Shown here piece after piece: positions 1-7,948 of a stretch of DNA of 22,698 nt. Source of the stretch: SG8-39 sp032125995 (GTDB lineage: Bacteria; Pseudomonadota; Gammaproteobacteria; Burkholderiales; SG8-39). The position numbers and the translations under genes are program-made. Below the pieces are notes generated by a model. It had not been told where the DNA came from and did not search any database. It saw only the letters and a program-made list of their open reading frames with translations. The stretch spans positions 1 to 22,698 of the forward strand of contig JAQBBQ010000047.1 of the NCBI GenBank assembly GCA_032125995.1. Reading direction: 5' to 3'. The stretch's first letter is position 1. Each line of letters starts with the position of its first letter.

Positions 1-2
1 CG

Positions 3-224
3 CGCACCTACGACGGGTTGGTACGCGCCTTCGCGTCACTTGCGGGCCCGATCGGCGCGCTTGCGGCCGCTGCGGGCGCGTGGGCAATGGTGCACGGCCT
101 CTCGCAGCTGCTGCTCGATGGCCACTTCCCGAGTACCAAGCGTTGGGATCGGGAGACCGCGGCGTTCGTACGCGAGGTTCTTGGTGGCGTTCGCTTCGCG
201 CGCGCTGCGCAGCCGACCCACTAG
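3..224 (+). CDS. C-terminal end of a TetR/AcrR-family transcriptional regulator (5' truncated by window edge)
   Basis: The frame is open from the left edge of the window and ends at TAG 222-224, so only the last 73 or so residues are visible. They contain the segment WAMVHGLSQLLLDGHF, which matches the W-x-x-x-H-G pattern of the TetR C-terminal WHG-type ligand-binding domain. The rest is alanine-rich helix. The N-terminal helix-turn-helix would lie outside the window, so DNA binding cannot be verified. The gene is convergent with the dehydrogenase at 269-1036, with only 44 bp between the stop codons. It may regulate that gene or one further upstream, but nothing here shows a target. A TTG at 18 is available as a start but is probably internal. 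Confidence 0.6.
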   Translation, partial: RTYDGLVRAFASLAGPIGALAAAAGAWAMVHGLSQLLLDGHFPSTKRWDRETAAFVREVLGGVRFARAAQPTH

Positions 225-268
225 GGCCGGAACGCCTCGCGCCGTGGCGGACTGGCTGGCATGCCGCG

Positions 269-1036
269 TCACCCGGCGGAGAATCCGCCGTCTACGAAGA
301 TCGTCTGTCCGGTCACGTACTCCGCCGCATGCCCTGCAAGGTAGACGGCCGTGCCGCGAAGGTCGCGCAGTTCACCGTTACGGCCAATGAGCGTGCGTTC
401 GGCGAGTTGTTTCCAGCGTGCCGCGTCGTTTACCGCCGCAGCGGTCAGCGGGGTCGGGAAAAAACCCGGCGCAATGGCATTCGCGTTGATTCCGTAGCGC
501 GACCAGGCTTCCGCCTGGGCGCGCGTCAACTGCAGTACGCCGCCCTTCGAGACGCCGTAGGCACCGCTGTGTCCGAATGCGCGCACCGACTGCAGCGAGG
601 CGATATTAATGATTCGACCCCAGCCTTTTTCGATCATCGCCGGCGCGAGCCGCTGCGCGAGGAGGAAAGACGCGTCCAGATTCAGGCGCATCGTCGCGTC
701 CCAGTCTGCCGCGGTGAGGTCGAGCATCGGCTTGCGGATGTTGATCCCGGCCGCGGACACGAGGATGTCCGGCGGGCCAAAAAATTCGGCCGCCCGATCG
801 GCACAGACGAACAACTGCTCGCGCTGCGCCAGATCGCAGGGCAGGATCGCCGCACGCCCTGACCCGGCTTCGATGGCCTGTTGCGCCGTTTTTAGTGCAG
901 CCTCGTTACGCGCCACGAGCACGACCGCGGCACCGGCTTCGGCAAGCGCGCTGGCAATCTCGCCGCCGATGCCCGAACTACCGCCCGTCACCAGCGCGAC
1001 GCGGCCCTCGAGGCTGAAAAGCTGCGGCAGGGTCAC
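269..1036 (-). CDS. Short-chain dehydrogenase/reductase (SDR), classical type
   Basis: The 255-residue protein has the full layout of a classical NAD(P)-dependent SDR. The glycine-rich Rossmann motif TGGSSGIG is at residues 17-24, the SAAG motif at 94-97, Asn120 follows, and the catalytic triad is Ser147, Tyr160 and Lys164 (YGVSK). The C-terminal part, with NAIAPGFFPTP and VDGGFSAG, is that of gluconate 5-dehydrogenase or 3-oxoacyl-ACP reductase-like members. The substrate cannot be told from sequence. It is likely a soluble cytoplasmic tetramer, as is usual in the family. It is divergent from the MFS transporter at 1170 and convergent with the TetR fragment, so it is probably a single-gene unit. 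Length is normal for the family and no key residue is missing. Confidence 0.9.
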   Translation of the reverse strand: MTLPQLFSLEGRVALVTGGSSGIGGEIASALAEAGAAVVLVARNEAALKTAQQAIEAGSGRAAILPCDLAQREQLFVCADRAAEFFGPPDILVSAAGINIRKPMLDLTAADWDATMRLNLDASFLLAQRLAPAMIEKGWGRIINIASLQSVRAFGHSGAYGVSKGGVLQLTRAQAEAWSRYGINANAIAPGFFPTPLTAAAVNDAARWKQLAERTLIGRNGELRDLRGTAVYLAGHAAEYVTGQTIFVDGGFSAG

Positions 1037-1149
1037 GGGTCTCGTCGTTCGGTATCGTTCGTTGCGTGAATCATGTTGATCGCGATGGCAGCGCCGGGCG
1101 CGCAGGCGTTGAATGGTACCGTGGAGCAGGTCTTACACTTGCCATCCGC

Positions 1150-1167
1150 CCGCCCGATAGAGGGCGG
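1150..1167 (+). promoter_or_regulatory. Hairpin overlapping the ribosome-binding site of the MFS gene
   Basis: CCGCCC (1150-1155) and GGGCGG (1162-1167) form a perfect 6-bp stem around a GATAGA loop. The putative Shine-Dalgarno AGAGGG, about 6 bases before GTG 1170, lies in its 3' half. If GTG 1170 is the true start, the hairpin would hide the ribosome-binding site. If a downstream start such as GTG 1206 is used, it is merely a leader hairpin. Confidence 0.3.
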
Positions 1168-1169
1168 TC

Positions 1170-2351
1170 GTGGAAGGCTTCGCGTCGGGAACACCGTTGA
1201 ACGTTGTGCCGAGAATTGCGGGCGAGGGGGTCAGGCTCGCGGCGTATTACTTCGCGTTCTTCGCCTACGCGGGTGCGATGCTGCCGTACTTCGCGCTCTA
1301 CCTGGAGTCGATCGGGCTGGCTGCAGCGCAGATCGGCTTCGTGCTCGCGATGCCACAGCTCGCGCGCATTTTTGCACCCGCGTTCTGGGGCTGGGTGGCA
1401 GACCGCACGCATCGCCATCGCGCAATCGTGGTGGCGTCGGGGGCCGCTCTGGTGCTCGGCTATGGGGCCTTGTTCCGCGTCGACGACGCCGGGGGCATCG
1501 CTGCGGTGATGCTCGGCCTCAGCTTGCTGTCCGTGGGCGCGATGCCGATCGTCGAGTCGCTCGCGCTCTCAACGCTCGGTGCACAGTCCGGCCGCTATGG
1601 CGCGGTCCGGCTTTGGGGATCGGTGAGCTTCATCCTGGCGGTGCTGCTGACCGGAATCTGGCTCGACCGCGCGCCGCGTGCGTCCCTGCTCGTCATCGTC
1701 TGGGTGCTCGCCCTGGGCGTGTTCGCCGCCGCCTTCTTTTTGCCCTCGCGTTCGATGCGCACGGCGCCCGCAGCCGCCGCGCCGCAGCTGTGGGCCGTAT
1801 TGCGCCAGCCCGCGGTGTTCACCCTATTCGCAGCCTGCTTCTGCATGGTCGTCGCGCACGGCGCCCTGTACACGTTCTATTCGATCCATCTGGCGCACGC
1901 CGGTTACAGCAAGACCGCGATCGGCATGCTCTGGACCGTCGGCGTGCTGGCCGAGATCGTCGTCTTCGTCATGCTGCCGCGGTTGCTGCGTCACTTTTCG
2001 CTGCGTGCGCTCCTGCTCGGCAGTTTCCTCGCCGCGGGGCTGCGCTTCGCGGTGATCGGCTGGGGCGTGGAGTCCCTTTCGCTCCTCGTCGGCGCACAGC
2101 TCCTGCATGCGGCAACCTTCGGCGTCTACCACGCGGCCGCGGTCGCGGCGATTCACCGTTTCTTTACCGGCACACTCCAGGCGCGCGGCCAGGCGCTGTA
2201 CGCGAGCGTTTCCTACGGGTTGGGCGGGGCGGCAGGTACCTTGCTCGCCGGATGGAGCTGGGCGGCCCTGGGCCCGGGTTGGACGTTTACCATCAGTTCC
2301 TTCGCCGGGCTCGTGGGCGCCGCGCTGGTGGCCTGGCGAGTCCGCGCCTGA
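1170..2351 (+). CDS. MFS transporter, HcaT / nucleoside-symporter-like (MFS_1_like)
   Basis: This 393-residue protein is strongly hydrophobic with about a dozen potential membrane segments. The early segment YYFAFFAYAGAMLPYFALYL, followed by WGWVADRTHRHR at the loop after helix 2, is the arrangement seen in the 3-phenylpropionate transporter HcaT and related MFS_1_like proteins. It also carries GAVRLWGSVSF after helix 4, typical of that subgroup. It is an inner-membrane permease, probably a proton symporter, with unknown substrate. GTG 1170 was chosen because AGAGGG lies about 6 bases upstream. GTG 1206 is an in-frame alternative that removes 12 non-hydrophobic residues. The next gene begins 56 bases after the stop. 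The divergent dehydrogenase shares its 5' region. Confidence 0.82.
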   Translation: MEGFASGTPLNVVPRIAGEGVRLAAYYFAFFAYAGAMLPYFALYLESIGLAAAQIGFVLAMPQLARIFAPAFWGWVADRTHRHRAIVVASGAALVLGYGALFRVDDAGGIAAVMLGLSLLSVGAMPIVESLALSTLGAQSGRYGAVRLWGSVSFILAVLLTGIWLDRAPRASLLVIVWVLALGVFAAAFFLPSRSMRTAPAAAAPQLWAVLRQPAVFTLFAACFCMVVAHGALYTFYSIHLAHAGYSKTAIGMLWTVGVLAEIVVFVMLPRLLRHFSLRALLLGSFLAAGLRFAVIGWGVESLSLLVGAQLLHAATFGVYHAAAVAAIHRFFTGTLQARGQALYASVSYGLGGAAGTLLAGWSWAALGPGWTFTISSFAGLVGAALVAWRVRA

Positions 2352-2407
2352 GGCGTGCTGCTGTGCTGAGTGATGGGTAGGTGGGTCGCGTGAGGATCCA
2401 ATCGAAC

Positions 2408-3223
2408 ATGAGAACGTCGCTGTGGTTCGCATTGTGGCTGCTCGCGTCCGCGCTCCTGGGTTGTCAGAGCGCGCCGACCACCCAATCCGGCGCGGTGGGC
2501 GTCGATCGGCAGCAGACCATGTTGGTGTCCGCCGAAGAGGTCGATCGCAGTGCGGCGCAGGCCTATCGACAGGAAATGTCGGCGGCGGCGCGGGTCGGAC
2601 GATTGAATCGCGATCCACAGCAAGTGGCGCGCGTACGAACGATCGCCGCGCGGCTGATCTCGCAGACCGGCACGTTCCGTGCTGATGCGCCTGGCTGGTC
2701 GTGGGAATCGAACGTGCTGAGTGCGAAGGCGGTAAACGCCTGGTGCATGCCGGGCGGGAAAATCGCGGTGTACACCGGGCTCATCCAGCAACTCACGCCG
2801 ACCGATGACGAGCTGGCCGCGATCATGGGTCACGAGATCGCGCACGCCCTGCGCGAGCACGGCCGCGAGCGCGCATCGCAGGCGATGGCAACCGCAATCG
2901 GGCTGAACATCCTCGGCGCCGCCACCGGCATGTCGCGCAGCACGATGGATCTATCGTCGATCGTGATCGACGTGACGGTCATGAAACCGAATTCGCGCGA
3001 GCACGAATCCGAGGCCGACCGCATCGGCGTCGAGCTTGCGGCGCGCGCGGGCTACGACCCGCGCGCCGCGATCTCACTGTGGCAAAAGATGCGCGGGCTC
3101 GGCGAAAGCCAGCCGCCACAGTTCCTTTCGACCCACCCGTCGACCGAGACGCGCATTGCCGACCTGCGCGTTTACGCCGCGCGCGTGATGCCGCTCTACG
3201 AACGCGCCCGCAAGGGCGGCTGA
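2408..3223 (+). CDS. M48-family metalloprotease lipoprotein (LoiP/YggG-like)
   Basis: The 271-residue product from ATG 2408 starts with a lipoprotein signal peptide. The hydrophobic core LWFALWLLASALLG leads to the lipobox cysteine at residue 19, and Gln at +2 favours the outer membrane. The zinc protease motif HEIAH is at residues 142-146, with the third ligand expected in ESEAD, starting at Glu200. The conserved segments WCMPGGKIAVYTGL and STHPSTETRI are also present, as in periplasmic M48 proteases that degrade misfolded envelope proteins. An upstream in-frame GTG at 2381 would add nine residues and blur the signal peptide. ATG 2408 has TGAGGA upstream and is preferred. The following leuC seems to have its own promoter. 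Confidence 0.9.
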   Translation: MRTSLWFALWLLASALLGCQSAPTTQSGAVGVDRQQTMLVSAEEVDRSAAQAYRQEMSAAARVGRLNRDPQQVARVRTIAARLISQTGTFRADAPGWSWESNVLSAKAVNAWCMPGGKIAVYTGLIQQLTPTDDELAAIMGHEIAHALREHGRERASQAMATAIGLNILGAATGMSRSTMDLSSIVIDVTVMKPNSREHESEADRIGVELAARAGYDPRAAISLWQKMRGLGESQPPQFLSTHPSTETRIADLRVYAARVMPLYERARKGG

Positions 3224-3270
3224 GTCGCTTCGGGCAGTGCGGCGGCCGCCGAAAACGCGTCTTCTTGTGG

Positions 3271-3276
3271 GATAAT
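3271..3276 (+). promoter_or_regulatory. Possible -10 element upstream of leuC
   Basis: GATAAT sits in TGTGGGATAATTTCC, 27 bases before the leuC ATG. It lies in the 79-bp gap after the protease gene, where a promoter for the leu genes would be expected. No convincing -35 box is seen 16-18 bases upstream, so an activator or an extended -10 type promoter is possible. This rests on sequence resemblance alone. Confidence 0.35.
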
Positions 3277-3302
3277 TTCCGGCTCTCGAGCGCCTGTACG
3301 CC

Positions 3303-4718
3303 ATGGGTCAGACACTGTACGACAAGCTGTGGAACGCGCACCTCGTCCACGAAGAACCGGACGGCACGGCGCTGCTCTATATTGACCGGCATCTCGTCCA
3401 CGAGGTGACCAGTCCCCAGGCCTACGAAGGCCTCAAGCTGGCTGGCCGCAAGCCCTGGCGTATCGAATCGGTGGTCGCCACCGCCGACCACAACACGCCG
3501 ACTACGGACTGGGACCTCGGGATCGACGGCATTCGCGACGCGACCTCGCGCCTCCAGGTGCAGACGCTGGACGCAAATATCAAGGCATTCGGTGCGCGCG
3601 CCTACTTTCCGTTCCTCGACCACCGTCAGGGAATTGTCCACGTCATCGGTCCCGAGCAAGGCGCAACGCTGCCCGGAATGACGGTCGTTTGTGGTGACTC
3701 GCACACCAGCACGCACGGCGCTTTTGCTTGCCTCGCGCACGGTATCGGTACCTCCGAAGTCGAGCATGTTCTGGCCACCCAATGCCTGGTTACGAACAAG
3801 ATGCAGAACATGCGCGTCACGGTCGAGGGACCACTGACACGCGGTGTGGTGGCGAAGGACGTCGTGCTGGCGATCATCGGCAAGATCGGCATCGCCGGGG
3901 GCACGGGCTGCGCGATCGAATTTGCCGGCAGCACGATCCGTGCGCTGTCGATGGAAGGGCGCATGACGGTCTGCAACATGGCCATCGAGGCGGGCGCGCG
4001 TGCCGGCATGGTGGCGGCCGACGACACCACCATTGCCTATGTCAAAGGCCGTTCGCTCTCGCCGGTCGGACCGGAATGGGACCAGGCGGTGGCCTACTGG
4101 CGCACACTGGCGAGCGACGCGGACGCGAAATTCGATCGAGCGGTGTCGCTCGACGCACGCACGATCCTGCCGCACGTCACCTGGGGGACGTCGCCAGAGA
4201 TGGTCGTTCCGGTCGACGGCGCAGTGCCCGATCCGGAAAAGGAAAAGGATGCCGCGCGACGCGAAGGCATGGAGCGCGCACTCGTATACATGGGACTCAC
4301 ACCGCGCACGCCGATCACCGACATCCCGCTCGACAAGGTGTTCATCGGCTCGTGCACCAATTCGCGCATCGAGGATCTGCGCGACGCCGCCGCCGTGGTG
4401 AAGGGGCGCAGAATCGCGTCGAACATTCGCCTCGCGATGGTGGTGCCGGGCTCGGGACTGGTGAAAGTGCAGGCCGAGAAGGAAGGCCTGGACCGCGTGT
4501 TCCGCGACGCCGGGTTCGAGTGGCGCGAACCCGGTTGTTCGATGTGCCTGGCGATGAACGCCGACCGGCTCGAGCCGGGCGAACGCTGTGCCTCAACGTC
4601 GAACCGGAATTTCGAGGGACGCCAGGGCGACGGCGGGCGCACCCATCTCGTCAGCCCGGCGATGGCCGCTGCGGCGGCGGTGGCCGGGCATTTTGTCGAC
4701 GTTCGTCAGTGGCGCTGA
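3303..4718 (+). CDS. leuC: 3-isopropylmalate dehydratase large subunit
   Basis: LeuC with LeuD isomerises 2-isopropylmalate to 3-isopropylmalate, the second step of leucine biosynthesis, in the cytoplasm. The 471-residue length is normal. The N-terminus MGQTLYDKLWNAHLV and the aconitase-fold segments VCGDSHTSTHGAF and GTSEVEHVLATQ are clear. The three [4Fe-4S] cluster cysteines are Cys351 (IGSCTNSR), Cys412 and Cys415 (EPGCSMC). The small subunit gene lies downstream, separated by a short lipoprotein gene. This spacing is usual in Betaproteobacteria. The start at 3303 gives the expected family N-terminus. A large open frame on the opposite strand is a composition shadow. Confidence 0.98.
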   Translation: MGQTLYDKLWNAHLVHEEPDGTALLYIDRHLVHEVTSPQAYEGLKLAGRKPWRIESVVATADHNTPTTDWDLGIDGIRDATSRLQVQTLDANIKAFGARAYFPFLDHRQGIVHVIGPEQGATLPGMTVVCGDSHTSTHGAFACLAHGIGTSEVEHVLATQCLVTNKMQNMRVTVEGPLTRGVVAKDVVLAIIGKIGIAGGTGCAIEFAGSTIRALSMEGRMTVCNMAIEAGARAGMVAADDTTIAYVKGRSLSPVGPEWDQAVAYWRTLASDADAKFDRAVSLDARTILPHVTWGTSPEMVVPVDGAVPDPEKEKDAARREGMERALVYMGLTPRTPITDIPLDKVFIGSCTNSRIEDLRDAAAVVKGRRIASNIRLAMVVPGSGLVKVQAEKEGLDRVFRDAGFEWREPGCSMCLAMNADRLEPGERCASTSNRNFEGRQGDGGRTHLVSPAMAAAAAVAGHFVDVRQWR

Positions 4719-4732
4719 CGCAGGAGGCTGGG

Positions 4733-4858
4733 ATGACACGGTTCGTGGTTTTTGTTCTGATTTTCGGGCTGCTCGCCGGCTGCAACACGATGCACGGCAT
4801 CGGCAAGGACATCGAGGAAGGCGGCGAGGCGATTCAGCGCGGCGCCAAGAAGAAGTGA
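4733..4858 (+). CDS. Entericidin A/B-family small lipoprotein
   Basis: This 41-residue gene begins at ATG 4733, with a strong AGGAGG (4722-4727) five bases upstream. The product has a short basic N-terminus, a hydrophobic stretch and a lipobox LLAGC with the lipidated cysteine at residue 17. The mature peptide has about 25 residues (GIGKDIEEGGEAIQRGAKKK at its end), as in the entericidin EcnA/EcnB family. Entericidins are small membrane lipoproteins first described in E. coli as an antidote and toxin pair linked to stationary-phase lysis. Here there is one gene only, and the toxin or antidote role is unknown. It lies 14 bases after leuC and 27 before leuD, so it is surely cotranscribed with them. 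Confidence 0.88.
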   Translation: MTRFVVFVLIFGLLAGCNTMHGIGKDIEEGGEAIQRGAKKK

Positions 4859-4885
4859 CCGAAGATAAGTGATGGCGCGGTAGCG

Positions 4886-5527
4886 ATGGATCCATTCACC
4901 GTACTCACTGGGCTGGTGGGGCCGCTCGACCGTGCGAACGTCGACACGGACCAGGTCATCCCCAAGCAGTTCCTGAAGTCGATCAAGCGCACCGGCTTCG
5001 GACCCAATTTGTTCGACGCCTGGCGCTACCTCGATCATGGCGAACCCGGCATGGACAACGCGGCGCGTCCGCGGAACCCGGATTTCGTACTCAACCAGCC
5101 GCGCTTCCAGGGCGCCACGATCCTGCTCGCGCGGCGCAATTTCGGCTGTGGCAGCTCGCGTGAACATGCGCCCTGGGCGTTGCTCGACTATGGGTTCCGC
5201 TGTGTCATCGCCCCCTCGTTTGCCGACATCTTTTTCAACAACTGCTTCAAGAACGGTCTCCTGCCGGTCGTATTGTCGGAAGCCGAGGTCGACGGGCTGT
5301 TCTATGACTGCGCGGCATTTCCGGGTTTTGAATTGGTCGTCGATCTGGAGCAGCAGAGCGTGCACACGAGCAATGGCTCGAAGTCGCTGCATTTCGAAGT
5401 CGACAGCTTCCGCAAGTACAGCCTGCTGAACGGCCTGGACGAGATCGGGATCACCCTGCGCCAGGCCGACAAGATCCACGCGTTCGAGGCGCGGCGGCGC
5501 GCGCAGTTTCCCTGGTATTTCCGGTGA
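4886..5527 (+). CDS. leuD: 3-isopropylmalate dehydratase small subunit
   Basis: The 213-residue LeuD is the swivelling small subunit that completes the isopropylmalate isomerase active site with LeuC. The family N-terminus is clear: FTVLTGLVGPLDRANVDTDQ followed by IPKQFLKSI. The substrate-binding loop NFGCGSSREHAPWALLDYG is intact, as is the SFADIFFNNCFKNGLLPV segment. It follows the entericidin-like gene by 27 bp and precedes leuB by only 4 bp, indicating one transcript and likely translational coupling with leuB. No strong Shine-Dalgarno precedes ATG 4886, but the N-terminus fits the family exactly. Nothing is truncated. Confidence 0.98.
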   Translation: MDPFTVLTGLVGPLDRANVDTDQVIPKQFLKSIKRTGFGPNLFDAWRYLDHGEPGMDNAARPRNPDFVLNQPRFQGATILLARRNFGCGSSREHAPWALLDYGFRCVIAPSFADIFFNNCFKNGLLPVVLSEAEVDGLFYDCAAFPGFELVVDLEQQSVHTSNGSKSLHFEVDSFRKYSLLNGLDEIGITLRQADKIHAFEARRRAQFPWYFR

Positions 5528-5531
5528 CGCG

Positions 5532-6593
5532 ATGAGCAAGATCGCGGTGTTGCCGGGCGATGGCATCGGCCCGGAGATCGTCGCCGAGGGCGTCAAGGTG
5601 CTGCAGCGTCTCGGCTTGCCACTCGAGCTCGAGGAGGCGCCGGTCGGTGGCGCGGGCGTCGATGCCGCCGACCATCCCTTGCCGGACGCCACACTGCGCC
5701 TCGCCAAGGCCGCCGACGCGATCCTGTTCGGCGCCGTCGGGGACTGGAAATATGACACGCTGCCGCGCGCCAAGCGCCCCGAGCAGGCGATTCTCGGGCT
5801 GCGCCGGGAACTCGAGCTATTCGCGAACTTCCGGCCGGCGCGCGTGTACGCCGAGCTCGCCGGCGCTTCCTCGCTGAAGGCGGAGGTCGTCGCCGGCCTG
5901 GACCTGCTGATCGTGCGCGAGCTCACCGGCGATATTTACTTCGGTGAGCCGCGCGGGATCACGACCCTGCCAAACGGCGAGCGCGAGGGCGTCAACACGA
6001 TGCGCTATCGCGAGAGCGAGATCCGGCGCATCGCGCAGGTCGCGTTCCAGGCGGCGCGGCGACGCGGCAAGCGGCTGTGTTCGGTGGACAAGGCGAACGT
6101 GCTTGAAACCACCGAACTGTGGAAGCAGATCGTCGGCGAGATGGCGAAGGACTATCCTGACGTCGAGTTGTCGCACATGTACGTCGATAATTGCGCGATG
6201 CAGCTCGTGCGTGCACCGAAGCAATTCGACGTCATCGTGACCGGCAACCTGTTCGGCGACATTCTGTCTGACGAAGCATCGATGCTGACCGGGTCGATCG
6301 GCATGCTCCCCTCCGCGTCGCTCGATGCGCGTAGCAAGGGCCTCTACGAACCAATTCACGGCTCAGCGCCCGACCTCGCCGGCAAAGGCGTTGCGAATCC
6401 GCTCGCGACGATTCTGTCCGCGGCGATGATGCTGCGCTACTCGCTCAACCAGGCGGTGGCCGCGGATCGCGTTGAACGCGCAGTCCAGCAGGTGCTTGCG
6501 CAGGGATTGCGCACGGCGGATATTTACACTCCGGGAACGACACAGGTCGGCACGCGCGACATGGGCGACGCGGTGGTTGCGGCGCTCGGTTGA
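5532..6593 (+). CDS. leuB: 3-isopropylmalate dehydrogenase
   Basis: LeuB oxidises and decarboxylates 3-isopropylmalate with NAD+ to 2-oxoisocaproate, the third step of leucine synthesis. The 353-residue protein opens with KIAVLPGDGIGPEIVAEG. It carries the substrate and divalent-metal motifs ELTGDIYFGEPRG, VDKANVLETT (Lys187) and the family signature NLFGDILSDEASMLTGSIGM. The cofactor region GSAPDLAGKGVANP follows. It is a cytoplasmic dimer in known cases. The ATG lies 4 bp after leuD, and asd starts 22 bp after the stop, so the genes are probably cotranscribed. Confidence 0.98.
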   Translation: MSKIAVLPGDGIGPEIVAEGVKVLQRLGLPLELEEAPVGGAGVDAADHPLPDATLRLAKAADAILFGAVGDWKYDTLPRAKRPEQAILGLRRELELFANFRPARVYAELAGASSLKAEVVAGLDLLIVRELTGDIYFGEPRGITTLPNGEREGVNTMRYRESEIRRIAQVAFQAARRRGKRLCSVDKANVLETTELWKQIVGEMAKDYPDVELSHMYVDNCAMQLVRAPKQFDVIVTGNLFGDILSDEASMLTGSIGMLPSASLDARSKGLYEPIHGSAPDLAGKGVANPLATILSAAMMLRYSLNQAVAADRVERAVQQVLAQGLRTADIYTPGTTQVGTRDMGDAVVAALG

Positions 6594-6615
6594 TTGCGGG
6601 GCGCGCGCGAACACT

Positions 6616-7740
6616 ATGTTGAGAGTCGGTATTGTCGGCTGGCGTGGAATGGTCGGATCGGTGCTCGTGCAGCGCATGCGCGAGGCGCGCGATTTCGAGC
6701 TGGTCGAGCCCGTATTCTTTTCGACCTCGCAGGCCGGCAGCCAAGGCCCGGCGATTGGCCGTGCGGTCGAGGCGGTCAAGGACGCGACCGACATCGATTC
6801 GCTGCGCGCGCTGCCGGTGATCATCTCCTGCCAGGGCGGCGACTACACCAACGCGGTCTATCCAAAGCTGCGCGCCGCAGGCTGGCAGGGCTACTGGATC
6901 GATGCCGCCAGTCCGCTGCGCATGCAGGACGACGCAGTGATCATCCTCGATCCGGTCAATATGCCGGTCATCCAGCAGGCCTACGCCGACGGGGTGCGCA
7001 CCTTCGTCGGCGGCAATTGCACGGTGAGCCTGATGCTGATGGGCATGGCGGGGTTGTTTCAGAACGACCTCGTCGAGTGGATGACCTGTATGACCTACCA
7101 GGCGGCGTCAGGCGCGGGGGCGGCAAACATGCGCGAGCTGGTCGAACAGATGTCGGCGATTGGGGCACAGGCGCAGCACCTGCTCGATGACCCGGCCGCC
7201 GGGGCGCTCGATATCGACCGTGGTGTAACCGAGACAATCCGCTCGAATGATCTGCCGCGCGCGCAGTCTGGCTACCCGCTCGCCGCGAGCCTGCAGCCGT
7301 GGATCGACAAGGACCTCGGTGACGGGCAAAGCCGGGAAGAATGGAAAGGGCAGGCCGAGGGCAACAAGATCCTTGGGCGGCAAGACCGCCCGATTCCGAT
7401 CGACGGCATCTGCGTGCGTATCGGTGCGATGCGCTGTCATAGCCAAGCCTTCACCATCAAGCTGCGCAAGGTCGTACCGCTCGACGAGATCGAGGGCATG
7501 ATCGCGGAAGCGAATGACTGGGTGAGGCTGGTGCCGAATCAGCGCGAGCCGTCGCTTGCCGAGTTAACGCCAGCTGCAGTGACCGGAAAGCTCACCGTCC
7601 CGGTGGGCAGGGTTCGCAAGCTGCGGATGGGCGACGACTATTTGGGCGCCTTCACGGTGGGCGATCAATTGCTCTGGGGGGCCGCCGAGCCCTTGCGCCG
7701 GATGTTGCGTATTCTGCTCGATGCGGGCATAAGGCCTTGA
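6616..7740 (+). CDS. asd: Aspartate-semialdehyde dehydrogenase
   Basis: Asd reduces aspartyl phosphate to aspartate semialdehyde with NADPH, at the branch to lysine/diaminopimelate, methionine and threonine. From ATG 6616 the product has 374 residues. It starts LRVGIVGWRGMVGSVLVQRM, the E. coli-type Asd N-terminus with the nucleotide-binding loop. The catalytic cysteine is Cys135 in GGNCTVSLML and the active-site histidine is His275 in GAMRCHSQAF. The frame is open further upstream to 6472, but that part overlaps leuB and has no family similarity, so ATG 6616 is the start. A 208-bp gap with its own promoter-like elements follows, so the leu-asd transcript may end or be re-initiated there. Confidence 0.97.
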   Translation: MLRVGIVGWRGMVGSVLVQRMREARDFELVEPVFFSTSQAGSQGPAIGRAVEAVKDATDIDSLRALPVIISCQGGDYTNAVYPKLRAAGWQGYWIDAASPLRMQDDAVIILDPVNMPVIQQAYADGVRTFVGGNCTVSLMLMGMAGLFQNDLVEWMTCMTYQAASGAGAANMRELVEQMSAIGAQAQHLLDDPAAGALDIDRGVTETIRSNDLPRAQSGYPLAASLQPWIDKDLGDGQSREEWKGQAEGNKILGRQDRPIPIDGICVRIGAMRCHSQAFTIKLRKVVPLDEIEGMIAEANDWVRLVPNQREPSLAELTPAAVTGKLTVPVGRVRKLRMGDDYLGAFTVGDQLLWGAAEPLRRMLRILLDAGIRP

Positions 7741-7948
7741 CGGGGTGACGCGCGCTGTAGCCTCATGCCGCTGGTGCGGGGCGTCAGTTCAGTTTTCGGG
7801 CTGCGCGCAAGCGGACGCGGTTGCGGACCCGATTTCTGCTTCCGTATCCGTGGCAAAGCGACAATAACCGAGAAAATTTCTCAGCTTGCATGCCTAACAC
7901 CATGATGTTATGTTACTTGAGCGTCTAAAATGAACTCTGGGTGGCATC
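7741..7948 (+). promoter_or_regulatory. asd-fimV intergenic region with a sigma70-like promoter and small palindrome
   Basis: This is the longest gap inside the + strand block. It holds TTGCAT (7886-7891), a 17-base spacer and TATGTT (7909-7914), a fair sigma70-type promoter for fimV. Just upstream lies an interrupted palindrome, GAGAAA-A-TTTCTC (7870-7882), in an AT-rich patch that stands out from the GC-rich surroundings. It could be an operator or an UP-type element. A second -10-like TAAAAT occurs at 7926-7931. No convincing terminator for asd is seen in the first half. Confidence 0.5.

Noticed and set aside
1108..1138. TTGAAT-18-TTACAC as a promoter for the MFS gene
   Set aside because: The -10 match is poor and the spacer is long. 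It is no better than expected by chance, so no promoter was called.
1073..2380. 435-residue + strand frame overlapping the MFS gene
   Set aside because: It is Arg/Gly-rich and has no membrane pattern. The frame from 1170 encodes a clear transporter.
2979..4175. 398-residue open frame on the minus strand opposite leuC
   Set aside because: The + strand clearly encodes LeuC and the end of the protease here. The antisense frame has the Arg/His-rich composition of a high-GC shadow.
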